Assembly: GCF_030053345.1 (NCBI RefSeq)
Contig: NZ_JASGBP010000001.1
Span: 186,001 to 250,000 of the forward strand
Length of the DNA: 64,000 nucleotides
Source of the DNA: Flavobacterium sedimenticola
Lineage (GTDB): Bacteria; Bacteroidota; Bacteroidia; Flavobacteriales; Flavobacteriaceae
Reading direction: 5' to 3'
Shown: positions 53,091 to 62,835 of the stretch, piece by piece
Numbering within the stretch: the stretch's first letter is position 1
Layout: each line of letters starts with the position of its first letter
Translations under genes and position numbers: made by a program
Notes under the pieces: generated by a model
Told to the model about the DNA's origin: nothing
What the model saw: the letters and a program-made list of their open reading frames with translations, nothing else
The model's database searches: none

Positions 53091-55100
53091 ATGAAGTTAG
53101 ATTCTAAAATACCAGAAGGTCCAATAGCTGAAAAATGGACGAACCATAAAAATCACTTAAAATTAGTAGCTCCTAATAACCGCCCTAAAATTGATGTTAT
53201 TGTTGTAGGAACCGGATTAGCCGGTGCTTCTGCTGCCGCTTCATTAGGAGAAATGGGATACAATGTAAAAGCCTTTTGTTTCCAGGATTCTCCTAGAAGA
53301 GCGCACTCGATTGCCGCTCAAGGTGGAATCAACGCAGCGAAGAATTACCAAAACGACGGTGACAGTACATACCGTTTGTTCTATGACACTATCAAAGGTG
53401 GCGATTACAGAGCTCGCGAAGCAAACGTGCACCGTTTGGCAGAAGTTTCGGCTAACATCATCGACCAATGTGTGGCACAAGGTGTTCCTTTTGCTCGTGA
53501 GTACGGCGGAATGTTAGACAACCGTTCCTTCGGTGGAACGCAAGTACAACGTACGTTTTATGCAGCCGGACAAACCGGACAACAATTGTTATTAGGCGCT
53601 TATTCTGCCTTATCTCGTCAAATTGGTCTGGGACGCGTTCAAATGTTCAACCGTCACGAAATGTTGGATTTGGTAAAAGTAGACGGAAAAGCGCGCGGTA
53701 TCATCGCTCGTAACTTAATCACAGGAGAATTAGAAAGACATTCGGCTCATGCCGTAATCATAGCTTCCGGAGGATACGGAAACGTTTATTTTCTATCAAC
53801 CAATGCCATGGGAAGTAACGTAACCGCTGCTTGGAAAGTACACAAAAGAGGCGCTTTATTTGCCAACCCTTGTTTTGTGCAAATCCACCCAACTTGTATT
53901 CCCGTACATGGGGTCAACCAATCAAAACTGACGTTGATGTCGGAATCGTTACGTAACTCAGGAAGAATTTGGGTACCGAAGAAAAAAGAAGATGCCGAAG
54001 CCATCCGTGCCGGTAAATTAAAACCAACACAATTAAAAGAAGAAGACCGCGATTATTTCTTGGAAAGAAGATATCCTGCCTTCGGTAACTTAGTACCGCG
54101 TGACGTGGCCTCAAGAGCTGCCAAAGAGCGTTGTGATGAAGGTTTCGGAATTGAAGCCAACGATACCAATGAGGGTGTATACTTGGATTTCTCAACCGAA
54201 ATCCAAAACAAAGGTAGACAAGCGGCTTATGCCCAAGGAAACCACAATCCTTCTGCGGAAGAAGTGACCAAATTGGGTAAAAAATGGTTGGAAGAAAAAT
54301 ACGGAAACCTTTTCGCGATGTATGAAAAAATCACCGATGAAAACCCATACGAAACCCCAATGAAAATTTATCCGGCAGTTCACTACACTATGGGTGGTGT
54401 TTGGGTAGATTATAATTTGCAATCCACTATTCCGGGTTGTTTCGTGGCCGGTGAAGCCAACTTCTCGGATCACGGTGCGAACCGATTGGGGGCTTCTGCT
54501 TTAATGCAAGGATTAGCCGATGGTTACTTTGTATTGCCGTACACCGTTTCCAACTACTTGGCTGATGAAATCAGAACCGGAAAAATTCCAACCGATTCTC
54601 CTGAATTCGTTGAGGCCGAAAACAGCGTTAAAGAGGCTATCAACAAATTCATTGGCAACAACGGAACCAAATCGGTAGATCATTTCCACAAACGTTTAGG
54701 CTTGATCATGTGGAATAAGGTAGGTATGGCGCGTAACGAAAAAGGCCTGAAAGAAGCCATCGCTGAAATCGCCGCTTTAAAAGACGAATTCTACAAAGAT
54801 GTTTACGTTCCGGGTAGTGCCGACGAGTTGAATCCTGAATTGGAAAAAGCCCTTCGCGTGGCCGACTTTATGGACTTAGGTCAATTAATGGCTATGGACG
54901 CTTTACAACGAAACGAATCTTGTGGTGGTCACTTCCGTGAAGAATACCAAGATGCCGAAGGAGAAACACTTCGTGATGACGACAACTTTGCTTTTGTAAG
55001 CGCTTGGGAATACATGGGCTACGACATCAGCCAAGAGAATCTTCACAAAGAAGAATTGAAATACGAGTTTATCAAAATAGCCGCTCGTAATTATAAATAG
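53091..55100 (+). CDS. sdhA: Succinate dehydrogenase flavoprotein subunit
   Basis: It oxidises succinate to fumarate with covalent FAD. The 669 residues show the dinucleotide fold [10 protein letters not shown] (40-49), the FAD-linked H72 in [11 protein letters not shown], and later HPTCIP and [14 protein letters not shown] substrate-site blocks. It is a normal type B length. Its TAG stop (55098-55100) is immediately followed by the inverted repeat of an inserted element, so sdhA and sdhB are 441 bp apart instead of adjacent. Confidence 0.97.
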   Translation: MKLDSKIPEGPIAEKWTNHKNHLKLVAPNNRPKIDVIVVGTGLAGASAAASLGEMGYNVKAFCFQDSPRRAHSIAAQGGINAAKNYQNDGDSTYRLFYDTIKGGDYRAREANVHRLAEVSANIIDQCVAQGVPFAREYGGMLDNRSFGGTQVQRTFYAAGQTGQQLLLGAYSALSRQIGLGRVQMFNRHEMLDLVKVDGKARGIIARNLITGELERHSAHAVIIASGGYGNVYFLSTNAMGSNVTAAWKVHKRGALFANPCFVQIHPTCIPVHGVNQSKLTLMSESLRNSGRIWVPKKKEDAEAIRAGKLKPTQLKEEDRDYFLERRYPAFGNLVPRDVASRAAKERCDEGFGIEANDTNEGVYLDFSTEIQNKGRQAAYAQGNHNPSAEEVTKLGKKWLEEKYGNLFAMYEKITDENPYETPMKIYPAVHYTMGGVWVDYNLQSTIPGCFVAGEANFSDHGANRLGASALMQGLADGYFVLPYTVSNYLADEIRTGKIPTDSPEFVEAENSVKEAINKFIGNNGTKSVDHFHKRLGLIMWNKVGMARNEKGLKEAIAEIAALKDEFYKDVYVPGSADELNPELEKALRVADFMDLGQLMAMDALQRNESCGGHFREEYQDAEGETLRDDDNFAFVSAWEYMGYDISQENLHKEELKYEFIKIAARNYK

Positions 55101-55528
55101 AGTAATTAGTGATTAGTAATTGGTGATTAGTTAATGAGTGCTATAAAATCGTATAAGGATTTATTGATTTGGCAAAAAGGATTTCAGATTGTCATTTCTA
55201 CCTATAAATTAACTAAGGATTTCCCTCAAGAAGAATTGTACGCATTGACAAGTCAAATTAAAAGAGCTTCTGTTTCAATTCCATCAAATATTGCGGAAGG
55301 TTATGGAAGAAACACCGATAAATCCTTAGGCCATTTTATCGATATTTCAAGAGGCTCTTTGTATGAATTAGAAACACAATTACTAATCGCAAAAGAATTA
55401 GAATTTATTCAAGATTTAGATATGTTTAATCATGTAATTAGTTTGATTAATGAAGAAAGTAAAATGATTAATGCTTTTTATAACTCAATTTCAAAAAGCT
55501 AATCACTAATCACTAATTACCAATCACT
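55101..55528 (+). mobile_element. IVS-like element: four-helix-bundle gene inside a 32-bp inverted repeat
   Basis: The left arm 55101-55132 (AGTAATTAGTGATTAGTAAT...) pairs along its whole length with the right arm 55497-55528. By hand count 29 of 32 positions pair, three of them G-U, and the three misfits are A-C. The arms are themselves built of short GTGATTAGTAATT-type repeats. They enclose the S23/IVP gene (55134-55502). This is the layout of 23S rRNA intervening sequences, here lying between sdhA and sdhB in an mRNA. The transcript would fold into a long stem suited to RNase III. Confidence 0.7.
55134..55502 (+). CDS. Four helix bundle protein (23S rRNA intervening-sequence family)
   Basis: The 122 residues match the S23/IVP family (PF05635, TIGR02436): YKDLLIWQKGFQI at the start, LYALTSQIKRASVSIPSNIAEGYGR in the middle, and FIDISRGSLYELETQLLIAKEL. 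Family members form small pentameric helical bundles of unknown function and are often found in rRNA intervening sequences. Here the gene sits alone between sdhA and sdhB within an inverted repeat. Base composition is more AT-rich than the sdh genes, which fits an insertion. Confidence 0.92.
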   Translation: MSAIKSYKDLLIWQKGFQIVISTYKLTKDFPQEELYALTSQIKRASVSIPSNIAEGYGRNTDKSLGHFIDISRGSLYELETQLLIAKELEFIQDLDMFNHVISLINEESKMINAFYNSISKS

Positions 55529-55541
55529 TAAATAAAAAAAT

Positions 55542-56303
55542 ATGAGTGCAGCAAAAAACATCAATATAACCCTTAAAATTTGGCGTCAAAAAAACGCTAA
55601 AGCCAAAGGTCAAATAGAAACGTATAAATTAAATAACGTTTCTACTGCGAGTTCCTTTTTGGAAATGTTAGACCAATTGAACGAGCAATTAATCAACGAG
55701 AAAAAAGAACCGGTAGCTTTCGACCACGATTGTCGCGAAGGAATCTGCGGGATGTGTTCTTTGTATATCAATGGCCGTGCTCACGGTCCGGATACCGGAA
55801 CAACCACTTGTCAGTTGCACATGCGTAAATTCAACGACGGCGATACTATTTACATTGAGCCTTGGAGAAGTAAAGCGTTCCCGGTAGTGAAAGATTTAGT
55901 AGTAGACCGCAGTGCGTTCGACAGAATCCAACAAGCCGGAGGTTTCGTATCCGTAAACACTTCGGGAAGAACCATCGATGCCAACGCTATTCCGGTACCT
56001 AAACACGACGCGGACCGCGCTTTCGAAGCCGCTGCTTGTATCGGTTGCGGTGCTTGTGTGGCCACTTGTAAAAACGGTTCTGCTATGTTATTCGTAGGAG
56101 CTAAAGTATCACAATACGCTTTGTTACCGCAAGGGAAAGTAGAAGCTACGCAAAGAGTATTAAACATGGTACGCCAAATGGACGAAGAAGGATTCGGAAA
56201 CTGTACCAACACCGGTGCTTGTGAAGTAGAATGTCCTAAAGGTATTTCCTTAGAAAACATCGCCCGCATGAACCGCGAGTACTTAAAAGCCAGTTTGAAG
56301 TAA
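55542..56303 (+). CDS. sdhB: Succinate dehydrogenase iron-sulfur subunit
   Basis: The electron wire of complex II. The 253 residues contain the [2Fe-2S] ligands C64, C69, C72 and C90, and C166, C169, C172, C176, C221, C227 and C231 for the [4Fe-4S] and [3Fe-4S] clusters. These are complete. It lies 13 bp after the inserted element and must share the sdhC promoter unless the insert carries one; none is obvious. Confidence 0.97.
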   Translation: MSAAKNINITLKIWRQKNAKAKGQIETYKLNNVSTASSFLEMLDQLNEQLINEKKEPVAFDHDCREGICGMCSLYINGRAHGPDTGTTTCQLHMRKFNDGDTIYIEPWRSKAFPVVKDLVVDRSAFDRIQQAGGFVSVNTSGRTIDANAIPVPKHDADRAFEAAACIGCGACVATCKNGSAMLFVGAKVSQYALLPQGKVEATQRVLNMVRQMDEEGFGNCTNTGACEVECPKGISLENIARMNREYLKASLK

Positions 56304-56321
56304 TTCAAATCAAAATTATCT

Positions 56322-56341
56322 CCCTGAGCGCAGTCGAAGGG
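56322..56341. repeat. Short REP-like palindrome
   Basis: CCCTGAGCGCAGTCGAAGGG is a 20-bp imperfect palindrome of a kind (CTTCGACTGCGCTCAG) scattered in many bacterial genomes. It lies between the sdhB stop and its terminator. Confidence 0.6.
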
Positions 56342-56342
56342 C

Positions 56343-56374
56343 AAAACGCATTCAGTAATTGAATGCGTTTTTTT
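56343..56374 (+). terminator. Intrinsic terminator after sdhB
   Basis: AAACGCATTCA (56344-56354) and TGAATGCGTTT (56360-56370) form a perfect stem with a GTAAT loop, followed by Ts. Confidence 0.93.
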
Positions 56375-56376
56375 AT

Positions 56377-56543
56377 GGCGTTTCCCTTCAGGCAGTCGGC
56401 TTATCAGCCTCGTGTTCCTACGGATCGGGCTTTACGCTCCAATCTTTTTTGTGTCACAAATGGCATCCAGAAAAACAAGTTCAATACAAAAAAGGATTTC
56501 CACTCCACACGAGCGAAGCGACTGCCGAAGGAATCCCTAACGC
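56377..56543. repeat. Fold-back interspersed repeat, copy D
   Basis: A 167-bp element starting GGCGTT and ending AACGC. Long-range arms are CCCTTCAGGCAGTCGG at the left and CGACTGCCGAAGG at the right; inner arms are ATCTTTTTTGTGT and ATACAAAAAAGGAT. It shares ends and the GGGCTTTACGCTCCAATC phrase with copy A (566-663). A frame through it (from 56359) is not a gene. Confidence 0.7.
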
Positions 56544-56563
56544 AAACTCTGCTGTAAAAAATG

Positions 56564-56571
56564 TATATTTG
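56564..56571 (+). promoter_or_regulatory. -7 box for the EEP-family gene
   Basis: TATATTTG, exact match, 18 bp before the ATG at 56590. Confidence 0.6.
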
Positions 56572-56589
56572 AGTCATACAACGCTACTC

Positions 56590-57426
56590 ATGAAAACATA
56601 TTTCACCTGCATCCTATTGCTGACTTCTCTTTTTAGTACCGTTTCAGCACAAAAATTACGATTAATGACCTACAACATTCGCCTCGATGTCGCTTCCGAC
56701 GGTGAAAACGCTTGGCCAATCCGAAAAGACTACTGGGCGGCACAGGTTCGTTTTTACGAACCGGATATTTTGGGGATACAAGAAGCCTTACCCCATCAAG
56801 TGACCGATATTGAAAAATTATTACCCAACTACAGTTACATCGGTATTGGCAGAGATGGTAAAGGTAAAGGCGAATCATCTAACATCTTTTACCAAAAAGA
56901 CCGATTCCAAGTGCTCGAAGAAAACACCTTTTGGCTTTCCGAAACACCCGATACAATCTCCAAAGGTTGGGATGCGGCACTCAATCGCATATGTACGTAC
57001 GGACTATTCAAAGACCGCAAAACCAAACAAACCTTCTGGGTTTTCAATACCCATTTAGACCATAGGGGCGAATTGGCACGGACGAATTCCATTAAATTAA
57101 TTCTAACTAAAATTGCAGCACTCAATACTAAAAATTATCCGGTATTTTTAATGGGCGATTTCAATTCGGAACCAACAGAAGAACGTATTGTCAACCTGAA
57201 AAAAGAAATGAACGACAGTCAAGATATTGCCCATGCCAAGCCATTCGGTCCGAGCGGTACTTTTAACGGCTTCCAACACCACGAAGCCGTAACCAAACGC
57301 ATCGATTATATCTTTCTCTCTAAAAACAATCCATTTACTATAGCGAAATACGCCATTTTGAGTGATTCCAAAGACCTAAAATATCCTTCCGATCATTTGC
57401 CGGTTTACATAGAGCTTAAAATTTAA
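56590..57426 (+). CDS. Endonuclease/exonuclease/phosphatase family hydrolase, exported
   Basis: The 278 residues begin with a signal peptide (about 1-19, STVSAQ) and hold the EEP fold: MTYNIRLD, catalytic Glu in LGIQEAL, NTHLDHRG, MGDFNSEP, RIDYIF and SDHLPVY. Substrate may be a phosphodiester or a sugar phosphate outside the cytoplasm. The start at 56590 is used because the longer frame crosses repeat copy D and the promoter. GH92 follows, with its own promoter. Confidence 0.9.
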   Translation: MKTYFTCILLLTSLFSTVSAQKLRLMTYNIRLDVASDGENAWPIRKDYWAAQVRFYEPDILGIQEALPHQVTDIEKLLPNYSYIGIGRDGKGKGESSNIFYQKDRFQVLEENTFWLSETPDTISKGWDAALNRICTYGLFKDRKTKQTFWVFNTHLDHRGELARTNSIKLILTKIAALNTKNYPVFLMGDFNSEPTEERIVNLKKEMNDSQDIAHAKPFGPSGTFNGFQHHEAVTKRIDYIFLSKNNPFTIAKYAILSDSKDLKYPSDHLPVYIELKI

Positions 57427-57439
57427 CAAAAGCATTTGC

Positions 57440-57447
57440 TATCTTTG
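57440..57447 (+). promoter_or_regulatory. -7 box for the GH92 gene
   Basis: TATCTTTG, exact match, 21 bp before the ATG at 57469. A frame starting at 57436 would begin upstream of the transcript. Confidence 0.6.
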
Positions 57448-57468
57448 GGATTACAAACAACAAACACA

Positions 57469-60303
57469 ATGAACCTTAAACTAACTACTCTTTTTTTACT
57501 CCTTACGTTTTCTCTTTTAGGACAAAATTTGCACCAGCACGTCAATCCCATGATTGGCACCGGCGGTCACGGTCATACATATCCCGGCGCTACAGTACCG
57601 TTCGGAATGGTACAATTATCGCCCGATACCCGAATTGACGGCAGTTGGGACGGTTGTTCCGGTTACCATTACGACGATACTTTTATTTACGGGTTTTCAC
57701 ATACGCACCTCAACGGAACCGGCTGCACTGATTATGGTGATATTATGTTGATGCCAACCATGGGTAACCCAATGTTGAGCCCAAAAGACTACAGCTCTAG
57801 CTTTTCACACGCTAACGAAAAAGCTTCGGCCGGATTTTATTCGGTAAAACTCGACAAACACAATATCGATGTGGCTTTGACGGCATCCACGCGTGTTGGT
57901 TTTCACCAATACACCTTCAATACTTCGGGAAATGCCAATATTATACTTGACTTAAATCATCGCGATAAACTACTGCAAGGTGAAGTGCGCATCATCAATA
58001 CCAAAACCATTGAAATCCTGCGAAGAAGCGAAGCTTGGGCGAAAGACCAATACGTTTATGCTCGTATTGAATTCAGTGAACCAATGCAAATCAACAAAGT
58101 TCGCGATACCGGTTTTGCCCCTGCTTCCGTAACGGATAAATTCTTTTCCGGAACCCAACTAGCCCTTAGTTTTTCCAAAAAAGTAAGCAAAGGTGATAAA
58201 ATTTGGATTAAAGTGGCGTTATCACCAACAGGCTATGAAGGCGCCAAATTAAATATGAGTGAAATTTCGGGCTGGAATTTCAACAAAGTCAGAGAAGACG
58301 CCGAAAAACTTTGGGACCAACAATTAGCCAAAATCCAAATTACTGAAACGAATAAAGACAAACTAAGCATATTCTACACCGCTTTATACCATACCATGGT
58401 ACAACCGAATATTGCTCAGGATATCGACGGGAAATACCGCGGGCGTGACAATAAAATTCATAAAGCCGAAGGTTTCGATTATTATTCGGTATTTTCGCTT
58501 TGGGATACCTTCCGTGGTGCGCATCCGTTGTATACGTTAATCGAAAAGAAACGCACCGCCGATTTCATCAATACCTTTTTAAAACAATACGAGCAAGGTG
58601 GCCGCTTACCGGTTTGGGAATTGGCCTCCAATGAAACCGATTGTATGATTGGCTATCATTCGGTTTCTGTGATGGCTGATGCGATGGCCAAGGGAATCAA
58701 AGGTTTCGATTACGAAAAAGCTTTTGAAGCAGCGAAACATTCCGCCATGTTAGACCATTTAGGCTTGGAAGCCTACAAAAGACAAGGCTTTATTTCGATG
58801 GATGACGAACACGAAAGTGTTTCCAAAACGCTCGAATATGCCTACGACGATTGGTGTATTGCGCAAATGGCATTACTTCTCAATAAAAAAGAAGACTACA
58901 ATTACTTTATGCAGCGTTCGCAAAGTTGGAAAAATGTCTTCGATTGGAATACGGGTTTTATGCGCCCGAAGAAAAACGGAGGTTGGGACAAACCTTTTGA
59001 TCCGCGCGAAATCAACAACAATTTCACCGAGGGCAACAGTTGGCAGTATTCTTTTTTTGTCCCGCAAGACATTCAAGGTATGATTCAAGCCTATGGTGGT
59101 GCCTCCCGATTTGAAGCCAAACTCGATGAAATGTTCAACAGCGAGAGCAAAACTACCGGTAGAGAACAAGCCGATGTCACCGGCTTAATCGGGCAATACG
59201 CCCATGGCAACGAGCCAAGCCACCACATGGCCTATTTGTACAATTACATCGGCAAACCCGAAAAAACAACCGAAAAAGTACATTACATCTTAAACGAATT
59301 TTATAAAAATACTCCGGATGGTTTGATTGGTAACGAAGACTGCGGACAAATGAGCGCTTGGTATGTATTAAGTTCGATGGGAATTTATGCCGTTACACCC
59401 GGATTACCGGTTTGGAGTACCACGGTGCCTTATTTTGAGAAAATAAAATGCAATCCGGATGGAGAAAAGCCCATAGAGATTACCAAAAATACCATGCCCG
59501 AAAGCTTAAAAAATACCGGTGGTTTTTACCAAAACGCTCTGTCAAAAACTACTGTTTTAAACCATCGAACTATTGTCCCCGTTCCGGTGATTGTAGCCGA
59601 AAGCAAGTCGTTTAAAGACAAACTTAAAGTGGAAATTGCCTCGCAAAACGCCAAAGACAACCTGTTCTACTGGGTTAAAAAAGAAAGTAGTGACAACGCC
59701 TCCGAAAATAATTTTATGCCGTATAACGGTCCGTTTTACATCGACAATACCGCTGAAGTTTGGGCCAAAATCAAAAACGGTAATGATAAAAGTCGGAATG
59801 TAACCGCAACATTCTTCAAAAAACCCAACAATTACACCATCAAACTGAAATCGACCTATAATCCGCAATATCATGCCGGCGGTGCAGATGGTTTGTTAGA
59901 TGGCATTCATGGCACCACCAACTGGCGCAAAGGCGACTGGCAAGGCTACCAAACTCAGGATTTTGAAGCCGTAATCGATAGGCAAAAGGAGCAATCCGTA
60001 ATGGAGTTTCACAGCACTTTTTTGCAAGACCAGCGTTCTTGGATTTTAATGCCGACCAAAGTGGAGTACTATATTTCGTCGGACAATACCAACTTTATAT
60101 TGGTAGGTTCGGTTGCCAACGATATTGACCCGAAAACCGATGAGAATCAAATTAAAGATTTCAGCCTAACCTTGCCAAAAGCAATTGATGCGCGCTACGT
60201 AAAAGTCAAAGCCTACAATTACGGCAAACTGCCCGAATGGCATTTGGGCTATCCCTACAATGGCGATGCTTTTATCTTTATTGATGAAATAACCCTAAAA
60301 TAA
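57469..60303 (+). CDS. GH92 family glycosidase (alpha-mannosidase type) with C-terminal binding domain
   Basis: The 944 residues begin with a signal peptide (about 1-18) and the GH92 text VNPMIGTGGHGHTYPGATVPFGM, followed by SHTHLNGTG, WDTFRGAHPLYTL, NEPSHHMAYLYNYIG-like and NEDCGQMSAWYVLSSMG blocks. GH92 enzymes are calcium-dependent exo-alpha-mannosidases. After about residue 745 there is an extra region: a chitobiase-like strand set followed by a discoidin-like (F5/8 type C) domain (about 795-944). Likely a periplasmic or surface enzyme for N-glycan or yeast mannan use. No SusC/SusD pair is in view. Confidence 0.93.
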   Translation: MNLKLTTLFLLLTFSLLGQNLHQHVNPMIGTGGHGHTYPGATVPFGMVQLSPDTRIDGSWDGCSGYHYDDTFIYGFSHTHLNGTGCTDYGDIMLMPTMGNPMLSPKDYSSSFSHANEKASAGFYSVKLDKHNIDVALTASTRVGFHQYTFNTSGNANIILDLNHRDKLLQGEVRIINTKTIEILRRSEAWAKDQYVYARIEFSEPMQINKVRDTGFAPASVTDKFFSGTQLALSFSKKVSKGDKIWIKVALSPTGYEGAKLNMSEISGWNFNKVREDAEKLWDQQLAKIQITETNKDKLSIFYTALYHTMVQPNIAQDIDGKYRGRDNKIHKAEGFDYYSVFSLWDTFRGAHPLYTLIEKKRTADFINTFLKQYEQGGRLPVWELASNETDCMIGYHSVSVMADAMAKGIKGFDYEKAFEAAKHSAMLDHLGLEAYKRQGFISMDDEHESVSKTLEYAYDDWCIAQMALLLNKKEDYNYFMQRSQSWKNVFDWNTGFMRPKKNGGWDKPFDPREINNNFTEGNSWQYSFFVPQDIQGMIQAYGGASRFEAKLDEMFNSESKTTGREQADVTGLIGQYAHGNEPSHHMAYLYNYIGKPEKTTEKVHYILNEFYKNTPDGLIGNEDCGQMSAWYVLSSMGIYAVTPGLPVWSTTVPYFEKIKCNPDGEKPIEITKNTMPESLKNTGGFYQNALSKTTVLNHRTIVPVPVIVAESKSFKDKLKVEIASQNAKDNLFYWVKKESSDNASENNFMPYNGPFYIDNTAEVWAKIKNGNDKSRNVTATFFKKPNNYTIKLKSTYNPQYHAGGADGLLDGIHGTTNWRKGDWQGYQTQDFEAVIDRQKEQSVMEFHSTFLQDQRSWILMPTKVEYYISSDNTNFILVGSVANDIDPKTDENQIKDFSLTLPKAIDARYVKVKAYNYGKLPEWHLGYPYNGDAFIFIDEITLK

Positions 60304-60305
60304 TC

Positions 60306-61073
60306 ATGAAAGTAGCTTTAATCCAGACCTCATTAGCTTGGGAAAATCCAACGGAAAACCGCAGTCATTTGGCCCAAAAAATCACGGGATTTATGGAAGA
60401 GGTAGATTTAATTGTACTGCCCGAAATGTTTGCTTCCGGCTTTACCATGAATCCAAAAACCGTGGCGGAAACCATGGATGGTGAAACTGTCGCTTGGCTC
60501 CAACATTTGTCCAAAGCCAAAGATTGCGCCCTTACCGGCAGTTTGGTGATTGAGGAGAACGGAACGTACTACAATCGCTTGGTTTTTGTTTTCCCTGACG
60601 GCACGCTTAAAACCTATGATAAAAGACACTTGTTTACGTTGGCCGGTGAAGACCAAGTATACACTGCGGGAAAAGAGAGGCTGATTATCGACTACAAAGG
60701 GTTCAGAATTTGTCCGCTTATTTGCTACGACTTGCGCTTTCCGGTTTTTGCCCGAAATACGGCGCAATACGATGTGTTGCTTTATGTCGCCAATTGGCCG
60801 AAACCACGCATCAACGCCTGGGATATTTTACTCAAAGCCCGAGCCGTAGAAAACATGAGTTATGCCGTAGGCGTGAACCGAATTGGAACAGACATCAATA
60901 GTTTAGAATACGTCGGGCACTCACAAGCGGTGGACTTTTTAGGGAATTACCTCTTGGAACCTCAAGAAACCGACGGTGTTTTTATCGTGGAATTAGACAA
61001 AGAAAAACTACTGGAAACGCGAAGTAAATTGGCTTTTCTTGACGATAGAGATGCGTTTGAACTCATAATCTGA
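60306..61073 (+). CDS. Nitrilase-superfamily amidase (omega-amidase/YafV-like)
   Basis: A 255-residue cytoplasmic hydrolase with the catalytic triad E40 (VLPEMFASGF), K106 (YDKRHLF) and C140 (PLICYDLRFP). The sequence resembles YafV-type omega-amidases, which hydrolyse 2-oxoglutaramate and related keto-amides made by transamination of glutamine. The ATG is 2 bp after the GH92 stop, so they are co-transcribed, although the functions do not obviously connect. Confidence 0.92.
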   Translation: MKVALIQTSLAWENPTENRSHLAQKITGFMEEVDLIVLPEMFASGFTMNPKTVAETMDGETVAWLQHLSKAKDCALTGSLVIEENGTYYNRLVFVFPDGTLKTYDKRHLFTLAGEDQVYTAGKERLIIDYKGFRICPLICYDLRFPVFARNTAQYDVLLYVANWPKPRINAWDILLKARAVENMSYAVGVNRIGTDINSLEYVGHSQAVDFLGNYLLEPQETDGVFIVELDKEKLLETRSKLAFLDDRDAFELII

Positions 61074-61122
61074 CACGAGGCGCAACCGAACCGTATGGAG
61101 TGCGGCGGAATAAAACCCGTAA

Positions 61123-62715
61123 CTATTTTAAGTCAAACGGTTGTTCCACATCCCAATTGGCGCGAACGTCAATCTCTTTGGTAAAATAAATGACTTCCTC
61201 GGTTTGGCGCTTTTCTATAAAACTACCGGTATCCCAAACCTTATTTTTATTGGTGTCATAAATAATGCGCAGTCTATATTTGGCAGGCTCAATCGCATCA
61301 AAATTGATCACCGCATTGTTCTCGGTATATTCGGTATATTTTACTTTTCCGTCTTTGTCTGTGAGTTCGACAATCACCGGAAACTTCTTGGCTTTTTCTA
61401 AAATCACTCTTAAATTGCCGTAATCCGAAAGATTTTTGGTGGCGACACTAAAATTCAGGGTGTCGTTTTGGGTTTGGAAAAAATCGGTCACAGCACCGGG
61501 TAAAATGCGAATTGTGTAGCGCTCCAAAGGTTCTTTCTTAAAATCGATGAAGAACTTTTGATTAAAATCGTCATACTCCGAGGTAAACTCAACCGCTACC
61601 GAATCTTTATTGCGGATATTGATTTTAGACGTGTCAAATTTGATTAACGGCGTAGAACTGGTGATTGAAAAACGCTCCCGTAGCGGAATACTCGCGGTAA
61701 AATCGGAGCTGATGCTTAATGTATCCGATTTTTGGGTTTTTATTTTGACAGTAAAATCGGTTTTGTAATTTTCTTTTTCGACGGTTACCTGCAAAGAATC
61801 GGCCTTTATAGGTTTAAACCAAACTTGAAGCGAATCTTTTTTAGGAAATTGTGTCACTAAGGATGGAATAATATCTTGTCCGTTTCTCAAGGTGACCTTG
61901 GTGCCTTTGGCTTTACCCTTGTAACCCATCAACAATTTATTGGTGTTGACTTGTGTAGGTTTCAACGCTTTAAAAGGCAATACCTCCTTAAACATTTCTA
62001 CTTCAAAAACGGTATCGTTCGGAATGGTGATAAATTCTTTTTGAAATCCGATTTTGTCGGATTCGGGATTGTACTTATTATTTCCATTATCTTTCAAAGC
62101 AATCAAAAGATACTTTCCGGCTTTAATGTTTTCTAACGTCACTACTTCCAAACTGTCCAACGTATTAGTAATGTAACGAGGCGTCTCTTTGTATATGGTG
62201 GAATCGTTGAATTTTTCATTGATTTCATACAGCATAACCGAGACAAAGTTGTCGGTTTTTAGTTCTAACGCATCTTTCACTTTCACTTTCAGTTGCAGGG
62301 AATCGATATACGAACCGGTAGAAAACACATATTTAAATTGCGAATACGGGTTGCCTTCGTTATTGTCTTCGATGCTTTGTCCGAAATTAAAACTGTAGGT
62401 AGTATTGGGCTGAAGCGTATCTTTGAGCTTAATCGTGATGGTTTTACTGGCATTATACGGCAAAATATCGGGCTGATTTTTCATCGGTGGTGAAATAATC
62501 AGTTGTTTGTTGACATTCTTCAATTTTACATATTCGTCAAAAACCAACTTAATTTCTTTACTGTTAAAGTTTGTAGTGAAGTTTTTGGGTAAACTCGATT
62601 TTAAAACCGGTGCTAAGGTGTCTTTGGCGCCGCCGCTAATGGTGCCGCGCTTGGCGCAACCAACGATGAGCAACAACAACAATAATGAAAAATATTTGAA
62701 TTGTATTTTGGGCAT
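61123..62715 (-). CDS. Lipoprotein with N-terminal SbsA-type Ig-like domain
   Basis: The 530 residues start with a lipoprotein signal (lipobox IVGC, C20) and an Ig-like domain (about 30-135; APVLKSSLPKNFTTNF, IKLVFDEYV, LIISPPM) common in Bacteroidota. The remainder is beta-rich, with a repeated 'KAGKYLLIALKDNGNNKY' and 'EPAKYRLRIIYDTNKN' type of unit near 205 and 490. No enzyme motif is seen; it may bind or scaffold at the cell surface. ATG 62715 is used as it gives a proper signal. Confidence 0.82.
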   Translation of the reverse strand: MPKIQFKYFSLLLLLLIVGCAKRGTISGGAKDTLAPVLKSSLPKNFTTNFNSKEIKLVFDEYVKLKNVNKQLIISPPMKNQPDILPYNASKTITIKLKDTLQPNTTYSFNFGQSIEDNNEGNPYSQFKYVFSTGSYIDSLQLKVKVKDALELKTDNFVSVMLYEINEKFNDSTIYKETPRYITNTLDSLEVVTLENIKAGKYLLIALKDNGNNKYNPESDKIGFQKEFITIPNDTVFEVEMFKEVLPFKALKPTQVNTNKLLMGYKGKAKGTKVTLRNGQDIIPSLVTQFPKKDSLQVWFKPIKADSLQVTVEKENYKTDFTVKIKTQKSDTLSISSDFTASIPLRERFSITSSTPLIKFDTSKINIRNKDSVAVEFTSEYDDFNQKFFIDFKKEPLERYTIRILPGAVTDFFQTQNDTLNFSVATKNLSDYGNLRVILEKAKKFPVIVELTDKDGKVKYTEYTENNAVINFDAIEPAKYRLRIIYDTNKNKVWDTGSFIEKRQTEEVIYFTKEIDVRANWDVEQPFDLK

Positions 62716-62835
62716 AAAGCATTTTTTCAAAGCACAAAATAACAATTATATTTAGTGTGAATGAAATGTTTTTGCCGAAACTTAACATATCCGGCGTTCC
62801 CTTGAAATGAAATGCCGTCAACAACCCTTAAAAGA

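Noticed and set aside
56359..56589. 77-residue N-terminal extension of the EEP-family protein
   Set aside because: The extension crosses fold-back repeat D and the -7 box, and it is followed by a normal signal peptide start at 56590.
61074..61122. Possible further repeat in the gap between the nitrilase gene and the Ig-like lipoprotein gene
   Set aside because: The GC-rich CGAGGCGCAACCG stretch hints at a repeat, but no stem or second copy could be found in the window.
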